A stretch of 9,045 nucleotides of DNA. It comes from Planctomycetota bacterium. GTDB taxonomy: Bacteria; Planctomycetota; SZUA-567. The notes beneath the pieces are model-generated. The model was not told the DNA's origin. It ran no database searches and saw only the letters and a list, made by a program, of their open reading frames with translations. Positions within the stretch are counted from its first letter, which is position 1, and every line of letters starts with the position of its first letter. This document shows, one piece after another, positions 1 through 6,638 of the stretch. Both the position numbers and the translations under genes were made by a program. The stretch is from assembly GCA_031270145.1 (NCBI GenBank), contig JAISYD010000153.1, positions 1 through 9,045 on the forward strand. Direction: 5' to 3'.

Positions 1-1
1 C

Positions 2-2206
2 GGCCGCTTCGAACCCGAAGGCGGCCAGACCCATAGCCAACCCCCTCCTCCAGCCGACCCTCCCGGCGCCGGATTCGACCCGTCCCGGCCAGGCGGGACG
101 CCGGCCGCCGATCCCCGGAACGCCGACAGCCTGGAACCGCCGGCGACCGGAACTGACGGCGCAATAACGGAAATCGACCCGGGAAGCGATCCCCGTGCCG
201 CCGTCCTGGCCGACCTCAATGGCCGGAACCCGGATTTCCCGGGACTCCGGGAAGCGGCGGCGCGGGGCGATTTGCGGACTGCCGCCGACATCATCTGGCA
301 GGTCCTCCGCCAACGCCGGGTGGTGGACGCCGCCCTGGCCGCCGGACCAAGGGGCAGCCAGAGAAGCGCGCCCGCCGAAGCCTACCAACAGGCTTTTTCC
401 GCCTTGGAGGCGCCGATCTCCGGCGGCGGAGAGACTCCGGACATGGCGGCGGAGCGGCTCTCCCGCCTGCTTGACGCCTTTGGCGAGCCGGTGTTGGACG
501 ATCCGGCCTTCGGCGGAGCCATGGAGCGGGCGCTTGTCCGCCTGCACGCCGACATCGCAACCGTCCGCGCCGCCCTGCGGGCCGACAATTACGATCCGGC
601 CTGGCCAAGAATGGCCGGCGCCTATGTCCGCGCCGTCGCCGTCTGCGACTTCCTCGTCTTCCCGAATCGCGAACTGGCGACCGACGTCAACGCGGTCGCG
701 CAAAAAGCCGGCGGACTTTTCTATCCCGACGGCGCCAGCATCGCCGGCGACGTCGCCGGGGTCACCGGCGATCTTTTCCGGATGGCCCTGGCGCTGGACG
801 CCCATAGTCGGGAAGACGCCGGTTTCCGCCGGGCAATTTCCCCGCTATGGCGCGCCCTTGAGCGTCCGACCCGCCATATCCGCAATCTCATCCAGCCCGA
901 CGGCGGCCTGCCCGCCTTTGGCCCGAGGGGTTCGCGCGATTTGACTCCGGCCGAATTGAGCCGGCTGGGCGAATTGTTCCCGCCGGCCGGAAGCCGGGCG
1001 GCGCGCGTCGGCCTCGCGGCCAGCCGGAGTTTCCCCGCCCTTTCGGGACAGGAGTCCTTCGGCGGAGTTTTCGCCAGCCGCGACGGCGGCGGCGATTCCC
1101 GCTTCCTGGCGGTGCGCTTCGGCCCCAGGGGAATCATGCCCGGCGTTCCTAACCACAACGATTTCGGTTCGCTCAGCTTGATGGCGGGAAACGTCGGCTT
1201 CATCGCCGACGCCGGCGGCTACGACGGCGAGGCGGCCGGCGGCGGCGCCCACAGCGTCCTCTCGCTGGACGGCGAATACGTGTCGCCGGCGGGCGGGAAC
1301 GAGCCGGGCCGGCCGACGGAAACCATCTGGCGCACCAACGCCGCCCTCGACTACGCGGCGGATCGGGCCTATTTCGCCGATGGCGGAAGCTGGCAGCGCA
1401 CCCTGCTGTATGTAAAAAGGCTGCCGGGCGAGGGCCGAGGCGACTATTGGCTGATCCTGGATCAGGTGGAGACGGGGAGCGGCCGCCCCGGCCAGGCCCG
1501 CGTCCGCTTCCAGTTCGCCCCCGGCATCCAGGTCTACGACGACGGCTCCGGCATCCTCGCCACCGCCGGCTACGGCGACGGCCCGGCCCTGCGGCTGTTC
1601 GCCCTCGACGCCGGGAGCAGAACCATGGTTTCGAACGGTACGGCCTTCGCCGGTTACGGCGAAGACCCTTCCGTCGGCTACCTCGCCGCGCCGGCGGTGG
1701 ACATCGAGCGGAACCTGGTCGGCGGCGGCCTCGCCACCCTGCTTTATCCGGCGGAAAACGCGGGCCAGCGTCCACTGCGCCTTGAGCGCGACTCCGACAT
1801 CATCAGCGGCCGGGCCTCGGCCGTCGTCGTGGACCACGGCTTGGACCGCCTCGACGTAATCGCCTGGGCGCCGCCGGGAAGCGATTTGGTCACGCCCACC
1901 CTCAACCTGCAAATGTCGGCGGATCTGGCGGTCTTCCGCCTCCGGGGCGGGAAGTTCGTCCGAATCAATTTCATCAACCTGGAGCATTTCCAGGCCAAGG
2001 AACCGGACGGCGGCGTCTGGTCCATGCGGGTGGCCGGCCCGGCCCAAACCCTGACCCTGGAACCGGAGCGCAACGGCGGCTGGCAGGCGCTGTCCGATCC
2101 GGCCAACGCGGGAAGCGCCGCCCTGCACGAGGTGAATCTCGGCCCGGCCATCGCCGCCCGCCGCCTCAACATCAGGCCGGGCGAGCTGCGGGTGATCGCC
2201 AGATAG
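2..2206 (+). CDS. Heparinase II/III-family polysaccharide lyase, 5'-truncated by window edge
   Basis: The frame is open from base 2 to the TAG at 2204-2206, giving 734 visible residues with no start codon that looks real; the TTG at 272 falls inside the conserved N-terminal helix and is not the start. Visible residues 1-60 are a Pro/Gly/Asp-rich linker. From about residue 67 the sequence resembles the start of the alpha/alpha-toroid domain of heparinase II/III proteins (LNGRNPDFPGLREAAARGD, then a helix ending in RQR). The beta-sheet domain begins near residue 345 and carries the family hallmark PNHNDFGSL with His385 and Asp387, followed by GFIADAGGYDG and HSVLSLDG, then a YWLILDQVE strand. 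Family members cleave uronic-acid polysaccharides (heparin, heparan, alginate-like glycans) by beta-elimination, usually in the periplasm or outside the cell. The substrate cannot be read from sequence, and any signal peptide lies upstream of the window. The next gene is convergent, 26 nt away, with no clear terminator between. Confidence 0.85.
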   Translation, partial: GRFEPEGGQTHSQPPPPADPPGAGFDPSRPGGTPAADPRNADSLEPPATGTDGAITEIDPGSDPRAAVLADLNGRNPDFPGLREAAARGDLRTAADIIWQVLRQRRVVDAALAAGPRGSQRSAPAEAYQQAFSALEAPISGGGETPDMAAERLSRLLDAFGEPVLDDPAFGGAMERALVRLHADIATVRAALRADNYDPAWPRMAGAYVRAVAVCDFLVFPNRELATDVNAVAQKAGGLFYPDGASIAGDVAGVTGDLFRMALALDAHSREDAGFRRAISPLWRALERPTRHIRNLIQPDGGLPAFGPRGSRDLTPAELSRLGELFPPAGSRAARVGLAASRSFPALSGQESFGGVFASRDGGGDSRFLAVRFGPRGIMPGVPNHNDFGSLSLMAGNVGFIADAGGYDGEAAGGGAHSVLSLDGEYVSPAGGNEPGRPTETIWRTNAALDYAADRAYFADGGSWQRTLLYVKRLPGEGRGDYWLILDQVETGSGRPGQARVRFQFAPGIQVYDDGSGILATAGYGDGPALRLFALDAGSRTMVSNGTAFAGYGEDPSVGYLAAPAVDIERNLVGGGLATLLYPAENAGQRPLRLERDSDIISGRASAVVVDHGLDRLDVIAWAPPGSDLVTPTLNLQMSADLAVFRLRGGKFVRINFINLEHFQAKEPDGGVWSMRVAGPAQTLTLEPERNGGWQALSDPANAGSAALHEVNLGPAIAARRLNIRPGELRVIAR

Positions 2207-2232
2207 CGTGGAGGCGGGAAAAGAGGCGCGGA

Positions 2233-3078
2233 CTACCGCTCCAGCCAATGCACGTCTTCCGGCAAACGCTGCGCCGTCCGCCGGTGCCGCGCCGCCGGAA
2301 AGCCGAACATCATGATGTAGGCGAGGATATGATCCTCCGGCAATTCCAGGCGACCTCGCAGTTCTGGGGCGATGGTTTCGACAATGGCGTAAGGCATGCC
2401 GCCCCAGACCGTGCCCACCCCCCGCGACTGCGCCAGCAAATCAAAATAGGACATGGCGATTAAGCCGTCCGGTTGGGGGCAGGGCGAGTCCCGGTGAGCG
2501 GAAACGGCCAGGAGGTGGGGCGCGTTCCGGAACACCTCGTCCTTGCCGCTTTTCCGCCATTCGCGGGCCGAATCCGGCAGCCAGTCCCAAACCTCGGGCA
2601 GGGGGCCGCGTTTCTCCGCCGCCAGGATGGCCGACATGGTGGTTTCCCGGAAGCGATCCATGGCGCAAGGGTCGGCAATGACGGTGAAGCGGCGGCGCAT
2701 GGCGTTTACCCCGGTCGGAGCGTGGGCCGCCGCCGCCAGCAGTTCCCGGATGAGCTTCTTCGGAACCGGCTCCCGGCTGAAGCGGCGGATGGAGCGCCGG
2801 CCCCGGATCAAAAGGTCGAGGGAGCCGGGCGCGAAGTCGGCGCCGTCAAGCGGCAGCGACTTGGCGGGATCCAACCCGAGCGCCGACGCCGCCCCGGTTG
2901 GGCAGATGGTCAGGCAGTGCTGGCAACCTATCCCATTGGCCAGTTGATCCGGGGCGATTTCGGGTTTCCCGTCCCCCCGCGGGGAAATGATTTCGGCGAC
3001 GCAGTCGGCGGCGCATTCCCCGCAAGCGACGCATTTCGCGTAATCCACCTTGAATTGGCAGGCGTCCGCCAGTTCCAT
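2233..3078 (-). CDS. Nitroreductase-family flavoprotein with N-terminal 2[4Fe-4S]-type ferredoxin domain
   Basis: Predicted 281-residue cytoplasmic FMN oxidoreductase fused to a ferredoxin module. Residues 8-66 hold the iron-sulfur part: Cys16, Cys19, Cys22 and Cys26 form a standard CxxCxxCxxxC set, while the second set has Cys52, Cys55 and Cys59-Pro60 but Gly49 where the first cysteine is expected. Residues 88-281 are the nitroreductase fold: RRSIRRF (94-100) and APTGVN (120-125) are the usual FMN-phosphate and ring contacts, GVGTVWGG (220-227) is the second FMN loop, and the C-terminal GFPAARHRRT is typical. The longest frame starts at a TTG at 3135, but the ATG at 3078 has a perfect AGGAGG 6 nt upstream and begins just before the ferredoxin domain, so I use it. 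The gene follows argF by 96 nt and could be the last gene of that transcript. Natural substrate unknown; related fusions reduce nitro or quinone-like compounds with electrons passed through the clusters. Confidence 0.88.
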   Translation of the reverse strand: MELADACQFKVDYAKCVACGECAADCVAEIISPRGDGKPEIAPDQLANGIGCQHCLTICPTGAASALGLDPAKSLPLDGADFAPGSLDLLIRGRRSIRRFSREPVPKKLIRELLAAAAHAPTGVNAMRRRFTVIADPCAMDRFRETTMSAILAAEKRGPLPEVWDWLPDSAREWRKSGKDEVFRNAPHLLAVSAHRDSPCPQPDGLIAMSYFDLLAQSRGVGTVWGGMPYAIVETIAPELRGRLELPEDHILAYIMMFGFPAARHRRTAQRLPEDVHWLER

Positions 3079-3084
3079 GGCTTC

Positions 3085-3090
3085 CCTCCT
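3085..3090 (-). promoter_or_regulatory. Ribosome binding site AGGAGG for the nitroreductase gene
   Basis: On the minus strand AGGAGG lies 6 nt before the ATG at 3078. It is a full match to the anti-Shine-Dalgarno consensus and decides the start against the upstream in-frame TTG at 3135. Confidence 0.85.
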
Positions 3091-3174
3091 GGAAAACAGC
3101 GCCTTTTCCCGCCGCCGCCGCGAATCCCGATCCAAACGCCTCCGCCGCGGCCCAGGGGCTGGCCGGGAGCGGGA

Positions 3175-4092
3175 TCATTTCGCGAGCAGCGAGAATATGC
3201 CCCGGTAGACATGCATGCGGTTTTCCGCCTGGTCGTAAACCGCCGATTGTTCGCCGTCCATGACCCCGTCGGTGATTTCCAGGCCGCGGTGGGCCGGCAG
3301 GCAGTGCAGGACGATGGCGCCGGGAGGGGCGGCGGCCATGAGCCTTTCGTTGACCTGATAGGGGAGGAACAGCTTTTCCCGCTCCGCGGCTTCGCTTTCC
3401 TGCCCCATGCTGGCCCAAACATCGGTATAGACGGCGTCGGCTCCGGCCACGGCCTTGATGGGGTCGGCCTCTTCAATGAAAGACAGATTGCCGCCCGTCC
3501 GCTCCGCCGCCATCCTGACGAAGTCCGGCTCCAGGCGGTGGCTGGCCGGTCCGCTCCAGACAAACCGGACGCCGGTCAGGGCGCAGGCGGAAAGGAGGGA
3601 GCGGGCCACGTTGTTGCCGTCGCCAAAATAAACCAGGCGCTTGCCCCCGAGCGGGCCGCAACGTTCCCCGAAGGTGAGGAAATCGGCGATGACCTGGGTG
3701 GGATGGGCATAGTCGGAAAGGACATTGATGATCGGGACCGAGCTTTCGCGGGCGAACTCCTCGATGACCGCCTGGGAGAAGGTGCGCATGGCCACCAGGC
3801 TGACGAAGCGGCTCATGACCCTGGCCTGATCCTTCACGCTTTCGCGGGACCAGAATTGGTTGGGCGCGTCGGCCTCGAGGCAAACGGCGCCGCCGCCGAG
3901 GGAATTCATCGCGGTTTCCAGGGATACCCGGGTGCGCAGGGACGGCTTTTCAAAGTACATGCCGAGGGTCTTCCCGCGATACAGCGGATCATGGATGCCG
4001 GACTTGAGCCTGGCCTTCATGGCCGCGCTTTCGGCAATGACCTGTTCCAGCCCCTCCCGCCCCAAATCAAGCAACGAAAGAATGTTTCGCAT
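3175..4092 (-). CDS. argF: Ornithine carbamoyltransferase
   Basis: Makes citrulline from ornithine and carbamoyl phosphate in arginine biosynthesis; cytoplasmic, normally a trimer. The 305-residue product matches the usual length. The carbamoyl-phosphate loop is FEKPSLRTR (residues 47-55, a known SLRTR variant of STRTR), with HPTQ at 130-133. The second domain carries FGDGNNVARS (156-165), the ornithine-loop DVWASMGQE (224-232) and the catalytic HCLPAHRG (263-270). The SMG motif and absence of a proline-rich ornithine-loop replacement favour ornithine over putrescine or N-acetylornithine as substrate. The longest frame begins at a TTG at 4137; the ATG at 4092 gives the normal OTC N-terminus (MRNILSLLDL) and has GGAGG 5 nt upstream. 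It lies 88 nt after the ROK gene and 96 nt before the nitroreductase gene, without other arg genes in view. Confidence 0.95.
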   Translation of the reverse strand: MRNILSLLDLGREGLEQVIAESAAMKARLKSGIHDPLYRGKTLGMYFEKPSLRTRVSLETAMNSLGGGAVCLEADAPNQFWSRESVKDQARVMSRFVSLVAMRTFSQAVIEEFARESSVPIINVLSDYAHPTQVIADFLTFGERCGPLGGKRLVYFGDGNNVARSLLSACALTGVRFVWSGPASHRLEPDFVRMAAERTGGNLSFIEEADPIKAVAGADAVYTDVWASMGQESEAAEREKLFLPYQVNERLMAAAPPGAIVLHCLPAHRGLEITDGVMDGEQSAVYDQAENRMHVYRGIFSLLAK

Positions 4093-4097
4093 CCCGC

Positions 4098-4102
4098 CCT
4101 CC
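4098..4102 (-). promoter_or_regulatory. Ribosome binding site GGAGG for argF
   Basis: GGAGG on the minus strand, 5 nt from the ATG at 4092, inside a G-rich run. It supports 4092 as the start over the in-frame TTG at 4137. Confidence 0.6.
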
Positions 4103-4180
4103 CGCCGGATATTGAAAGCCCAGCCAACATTGGACAACCCGCAAAAACGGTTCCGCCAGTAAAGTCCCGGTCCGATCCGC

Positions 4181-5077
4181 TCATTCCCGCGGAAAGGCGT
4201 ATCTTCCGGCGCAGGCCAGCCCGCCGACGGCGTCGGTGGCGGACGGCAGGAACACCACCGTCCGGCCGCCGGGAATGTAGCTTTGCCGGATGATTTCCTC
4301 CTCCAGCCGCCGGCGCGGGAAGTCCTGCATGGCCAGTATGCCGCCGCCGAGGACCACGAAATCTGGATCCAGGATGCTGACCTCCATGGCTATGGGATAG
4401 GCCATCATGGACAGGTAGTCCTGGAGGATTGGATGATCGCCAAGCTGGATGAATATATTTTCAATGGGGGTGTCGGGGAAAATCATCCGATGGATCTGGC
4501 GCAGGCGGATGCCGGCTCCGTACAGATCGACGCAACCCGATCTGCCGCAGAAACAAAAGTCCTCGCGTCCGTGGATGGTCAGATGGGAGATGTTGCCGGA
4601 AGCCCGGCTCCGACCCAGGAGCGGGCCGCCCCGGTACCATATGGCGTTGTCGTAGTGCAGATCGACATAGCAACCCACCGTCAGGGCGTCGTCCGGCAGG
4701 GCCAGCATGCCCACGTCGTAGGAGAGGAGCAACAGGCTCCGGCGCCGCAACAGGACGGGCAGGCCCAGGGCGGCGGCGGCGGCGTCCCGCAGGGGGAAGG
4801 CGTTCAGCCAGGGGGCGCCGGGATGCGACAGCACCGCGGTCCGCCCGCTGTCGAGTTCGCCGACCAGGGAGAATATCGCCGATTTCACCGGGGCGGGGCG
4901 GGATTTCATCTTGTTGGCAAGCATGGCGACCAGCTTTTCCGCCTGGGGGACGTCGCCGTAGGCGGAAAATTTGTCCAACGCCAGGCCGGCCTCGCCAATG
5001 AGCCGCCCATCCGGGAAGACAAAGGCGGTCGTCATGGATTCATGGGTGAAATCAATGGCTAAAACGCATTCATCCAT
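4181..5077 (-). CDS. ROK-family protein (AlsK-like layout) lacking kinase motifs; probable pseudokinase
   Basis: A 298-residue ROK-fold protein. ROK members are sugar kinases or sugar-responsive repressors; there is no N-terminal helix-turn-helix here, so it has the kinase-type layout, and from memory the spacing of conserved segments resembles E. coli allose kinase AlsK. The zinc site is kept: His165, then CFCGRSGC with Cys175, Cys177 and Cys182, followed by Asp184 where ROK usually has Glu. LDPDFVVLGGGI (236-247) is the standard C-terminal ROK motif. In contrast, the N-terminal phosphate loop reads DFTHES (9-14) instead of DxGxT, the catalytic Asp of the usual ND/RD motif aligns with Arg113 in an RRRS run, the GTGxG loop is replaced by DLHYD (139-143), and the GE.GH motif reads GNISH. 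I infer loss of sugar phosphorylation; binding or regulation may remain. The ATG at 5077 is preferred over a start at 5149, which lies inside the upstream CAP gene. It follows that gene by 11 nt, so the two are very likely cotranscribed. Confidence 0.8.
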   Translation of the reverse strand: MDECVLAIDFTHESMTTAFVFPDGRLIGEAGLALDKFSAYGDVPQAEKLVAMLANKMKSRPAPVKSAIFSLVGELDSGRTAVLSHPGAPWLNAFPLRDAAAAALGLPVLLRRRSLLLLSYDVGMLALPDDALTVGCYVDLHYDNAIWYRGGPLLGRSRASGNISHLTIHGREDFCFCGRSGCVDLYGAGIRLRQIHRMIFPDTPIENIFIQLGDHPILQDYLSMMAYPIAMEVSILDPDFVVLGGGILAMQDFPRRRLEEEIIRQSYIPGGRTVVFLPSATDAVGGLACAGRYAFPRE

Positions 5078-5086
5078 GTTTGGGCG

Positions 5087-5090
5087 CCTC
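5087..5090 (-). promoter_or_regulatory. Shine-Dalgarno GAGG for the ROK gene, overlapping the CAP-gene stop
   Basis: Minus strand reads TGAGGCGCCCAAACATG: the CAP-gene TGA (5089-5091) shares two bases with GAGG, which sits 9 nt before the ROK ATG at 5077. This arrangement suggests reinitiation or coupling between the two genes. Confidence 0.5.
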
Positions 5091-5616
5091 AGGCGGTTGG
5101 GATTATGAATATCTGAACGAAGTAGGTGAAGCCGGAGGCGGGATCCCAAATCGAAGCCATGCCGGTATGGGTGAAATCTGGGCGAAACATGTTTTCATAA
5201 TGTTTGGGCGAGGCGATCCAGCCGCGCACCGCCTCGCGCGGAGGCGAATCGAAGCCCTTGTTCCGGGCCAGGTTCTCGCCGGCCCAAACCCAATCGAGGT
5301 TGGCCAGGCGGTTTTCCAGGCGGCCGCCGTCGGAGCCGATATGGCTAAGACGCCCCAGGCGCAACTGATCCCTGGCGTGCCGGGCCGCCGCCGCGTCCAA
5401 ATCGGTCCGGCGGACAAAGCCGGCCAGACCGCGGAGGCGGCGCTCCTCGTTCACCAGCAGGAAGGCCTCGCGGGCTCCCTCGTCGTTCCTGATCGGCCTG
5501 GCCGACACGCCCTTGACATGGCTGGCCCGATCGCCGTTCGGCGCGAAGCAGCCGGACAGGGCGAAAAGCGCCGCCGCCAGGAGAACCGGCCTTCCCCGCC
5601 ATCCAATCCGCCGCAT
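5089..5616 (-). CDS. CAP/SCP-domain (YkwD-like) lipoprotein
   Basis: A 175-residue exported protein. Arg-rich n-region, hydrophobic segment VLLAAALFAL (11-20) and lipobox L20-S21-G22-C23 mark a type II signal peptide, so mature Cys23 should be lipidated. Residues 50-171 form a CAP domain: LVNEERRLRGL (54-64), SHIGSDG (91-97, His92), AGENLA (112-117, Glu114), WIASPKHYEN (133-142, His139) and the closing strand TYFVQIF. These His/Glu positions correspond to the cavity residues of the family. Bacterial CAP proteins are envelope proteins of mostly unknown biochemical role. The longest frame starts at 5685, but that TTG is inside the -35 box of the promoter described here; the ATG at 5616 lies about 32 nt after the predicted transcription start, with a modest GGAG 9 nt upstream. 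It is first in a co-oriented series with the ROK gene, argF and the nitroreductase gene. Confidence 0.88.
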   Translation of the reverse strand: MRRIGWRGRPVLLAAALFALSGCFAPNGDRASHVKGVSARPIRNDEGAREAFLLVNEERRLRGLAGFVRRTDLDAAAARHARDQLRLGRLSHIGSDGGRLENRLANLDWVWAGENLARNKGFDSPPREAVRGWIASPKHYENMFRPDFTHTGMASIWDPASGFTYFVQIFIIPTA

Positions 5617-5655
5617 CGCGTCCGTCTCCGCCGTCGCCGAAAAGCGACCCGCCCC

Positions 5656-5685
5656 ATTATAACATATTGGCGCCGTCCCCGCCAA
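5656..5685 (-). promoter_or_regulatory. Sigma-70-type promoter for the CAP-lipoprotein gene
   Basis: On the minus strand there is a -35 box TTGGCG (5680-5685, four of six consensus bases), an 18-nt spacer and a perfect -10 box TATAAT (5656-5661). Transcription would start near 5648, leaving a leader of about 32 nt before the ATG at 5616. An AT-rich patch in such GC-rich DNA, placed in the 145-nt gap after the ABC gene, supports the call. Confidence 0.7.
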
Positions 5686-5761
5686 GAGGTATTTGCCAGT
5701 CCTGAAAAACCCCGGGGCCTAGGTATGAAAATTTCCTTTGAGCGGCTCGAGGAGATGGTTT

Positions 5762-6622
5762 TCATCCCATCCGGCCGCCTTGCGCCTTGTCTTGGCGCGG
5801 CCCGGCTAGCGGGCGGCCTTCCACCCGGGTCCAGAACCTGCCTCCCCGCCGCTCGATCCGGACGTCGAGGCCAAAGGCCGGGGACAGGATCTCCGGGGTT
5901 AAAACCGCGTCCACCCGGCCCGAGGCCAAAACCCGCCCAGCCCCAAGAATCAGCGCGTGGGTGACGGCGGCGGGGATCTCCTCAATGTGGTGGGTGACCA
6001 GGATTAGCCCGGCCTCGCGCCTGGCGGCCACCCCGCCCACCGCCCGGAGAAAAGCCTCCCGGGCCGACAGATCTAGGCCGGAGCAGGCTTCGTCAAGGAT
6101 CAGCAGTTCCGGTCCGGCCATTAGGGCGCGGGCAAAAAGGGTTTTTTGCTGCTCGCCCTGCGACAATACCCCGAATGGCGCGTCGGCCCGATCCGCCAGC
6201 CCCAGCCGCCGGAGGGTCTCGTCCGCTTTCAGGCGATCCGCCTCCGAATATTCGTAAACCAGCCCAAAAGTGGCCTTCAGGCCGGAAATAACGATGTCCC
6301 GGGCCGTCTCGCCGCCCGGCAGCCGGGCGGTCAGGGCCGAGGCCACCCAACCGACCCGGCGGCGCAGCTTGAACAGATCGGCGGCGCCGAAACGCCCGCC
6401 CAGCACCGTCGCCTCGCCGGAGCTGGGGAACAGGACGGCTCCGGCAATCTGGAGCAAAGTGGTTTTCCCGGAGCCGTTGGCCCCGATTACGGCCCAGTGC
6501 TCGCCCCGGCGCACCCGCCAGTCGATGTCGCGAAGGATTTCCCGGCCGTTGCGGCGCAAGCCAACGCGCCGCAAATCGATGAGGCAATCCGCCCCGTCCC
6601 CGTTCCCGCCCGCCGCGTACAT
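5762..6622 (-). CDS. ABC transporter ATP-binding protein, ModF/YlmA-like, single nucleotide-binding domain
   Basis: A 286-residue ATPase. Walker A GANGSGKTT (47-55), signature LSQGE (153-157, variant of LSGGQ), Walker B LLILDEA (173-179, DEA rather than the usual DEP), D-loop SGLD (181-184) and switch VTHH (209-212). Where most ABC proteins have the Q-loop glutamine this one reads VGWVASAL (90-97); the same type of loop (V-S-S-x-L) and the THH.EE.P..(V/I)TH stretch occur in ModF-like proteins of COG1119 as I remember them, which is why I place it there. E. coli ModF has two such domains; this has one. No transmembrane protein partner or binding protein is adjacent, so transport cannot be assumed; an intracellular regulatory ATPase role is possible. 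ATG at 6622 follows GGGAAGGG; the gene starts 16 nt after the ZIP stop, so it is probably in the CDF-ZIP transcript. The last 15 residues are basic and low in complexity. Confidence 0.88.
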   Translation of the reverse strand: MYAAGGNGDGADCLIDLRRVGLRRNGREILRDIDWRVRRGEHWAVIGANGSGKTTLLQIAGAVLFPSSGEATVLGGRFGAADLFKLRRRVGWVASALTARLPGGETARDIVISGLKATFGLVYEYSEADRLKADETLRRLGLADRADAPFGVLSQGEQQKTLFARALMAGPELLILDEACSGLDLSAREAFLRAVGGVAARREAGLILVTHHIEEIPAAVTHALILGAGRVLASGRVDAVLTPEILSPAFGLDVRIERRGGRFWTRVEGRPLAGPRQDKAQGGRMG

Positions 6623-6638
6623 CCGCCCTTCCCGGCTC

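Noticed and set aside
845..2248. 467-residue open frame on the - strand opposite the heparinase gene
   Set aside because: Antisense to the well-supported lyase frame, Gly/Ala/Arg-rich without motifs; a by-product of high GC at third codon positions.
3121..3176. Inverted repeat of ATCCCG-type segments in the argF-nitroreductase gap
   Set aside because: The arms are about six bases and are about 40 nt apart, with no T-tract; too weak to call a terminator or operator.
4105..4137. Weak promoter-like pair TTGTCC and CAATAT with 17-nt spacing before argF
   Set aside because: The -10 matches only three of six consensus positions; not distinguishable from chance, although a separate argF promoter is not excluded.
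2473..4293. 606-residue open frame on the + strand opposite the nitroreductase and argF genes
   Set aside because: It lies antisense to two genes with clear family motifs, has low-complexity Gly/Arg/Pro composition and no recognisable domain; long antisense frames are expected in GC-rich DNA.
5656..5671. TATAAC-type sequence near metal genes, resembling a half-site of a Zur operator
   Set aside because: Only one half matches, the other half is GC-rich, and the bases are explained by the -10 box of the CAP-gene promoter.
5706..5722. CCCCGGGG followed by TTTTT on the minus strand after the ABC gene, a possible terminator
   Set aside because: The palindrome has no room for a loop and no longer stem forms around it, so it is not a convincing intrinsic terminator.
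5080..5964. Open frame on the + strand crossing the CAP gene, its promoter and the end of the ABC gene, including an ATG at 5725 in an AT-rich patch
   Set aside because: It runs antisense through two supported genes and has no recognisable domain; I see no ribosome binding site ahead of the ATG at 5725.
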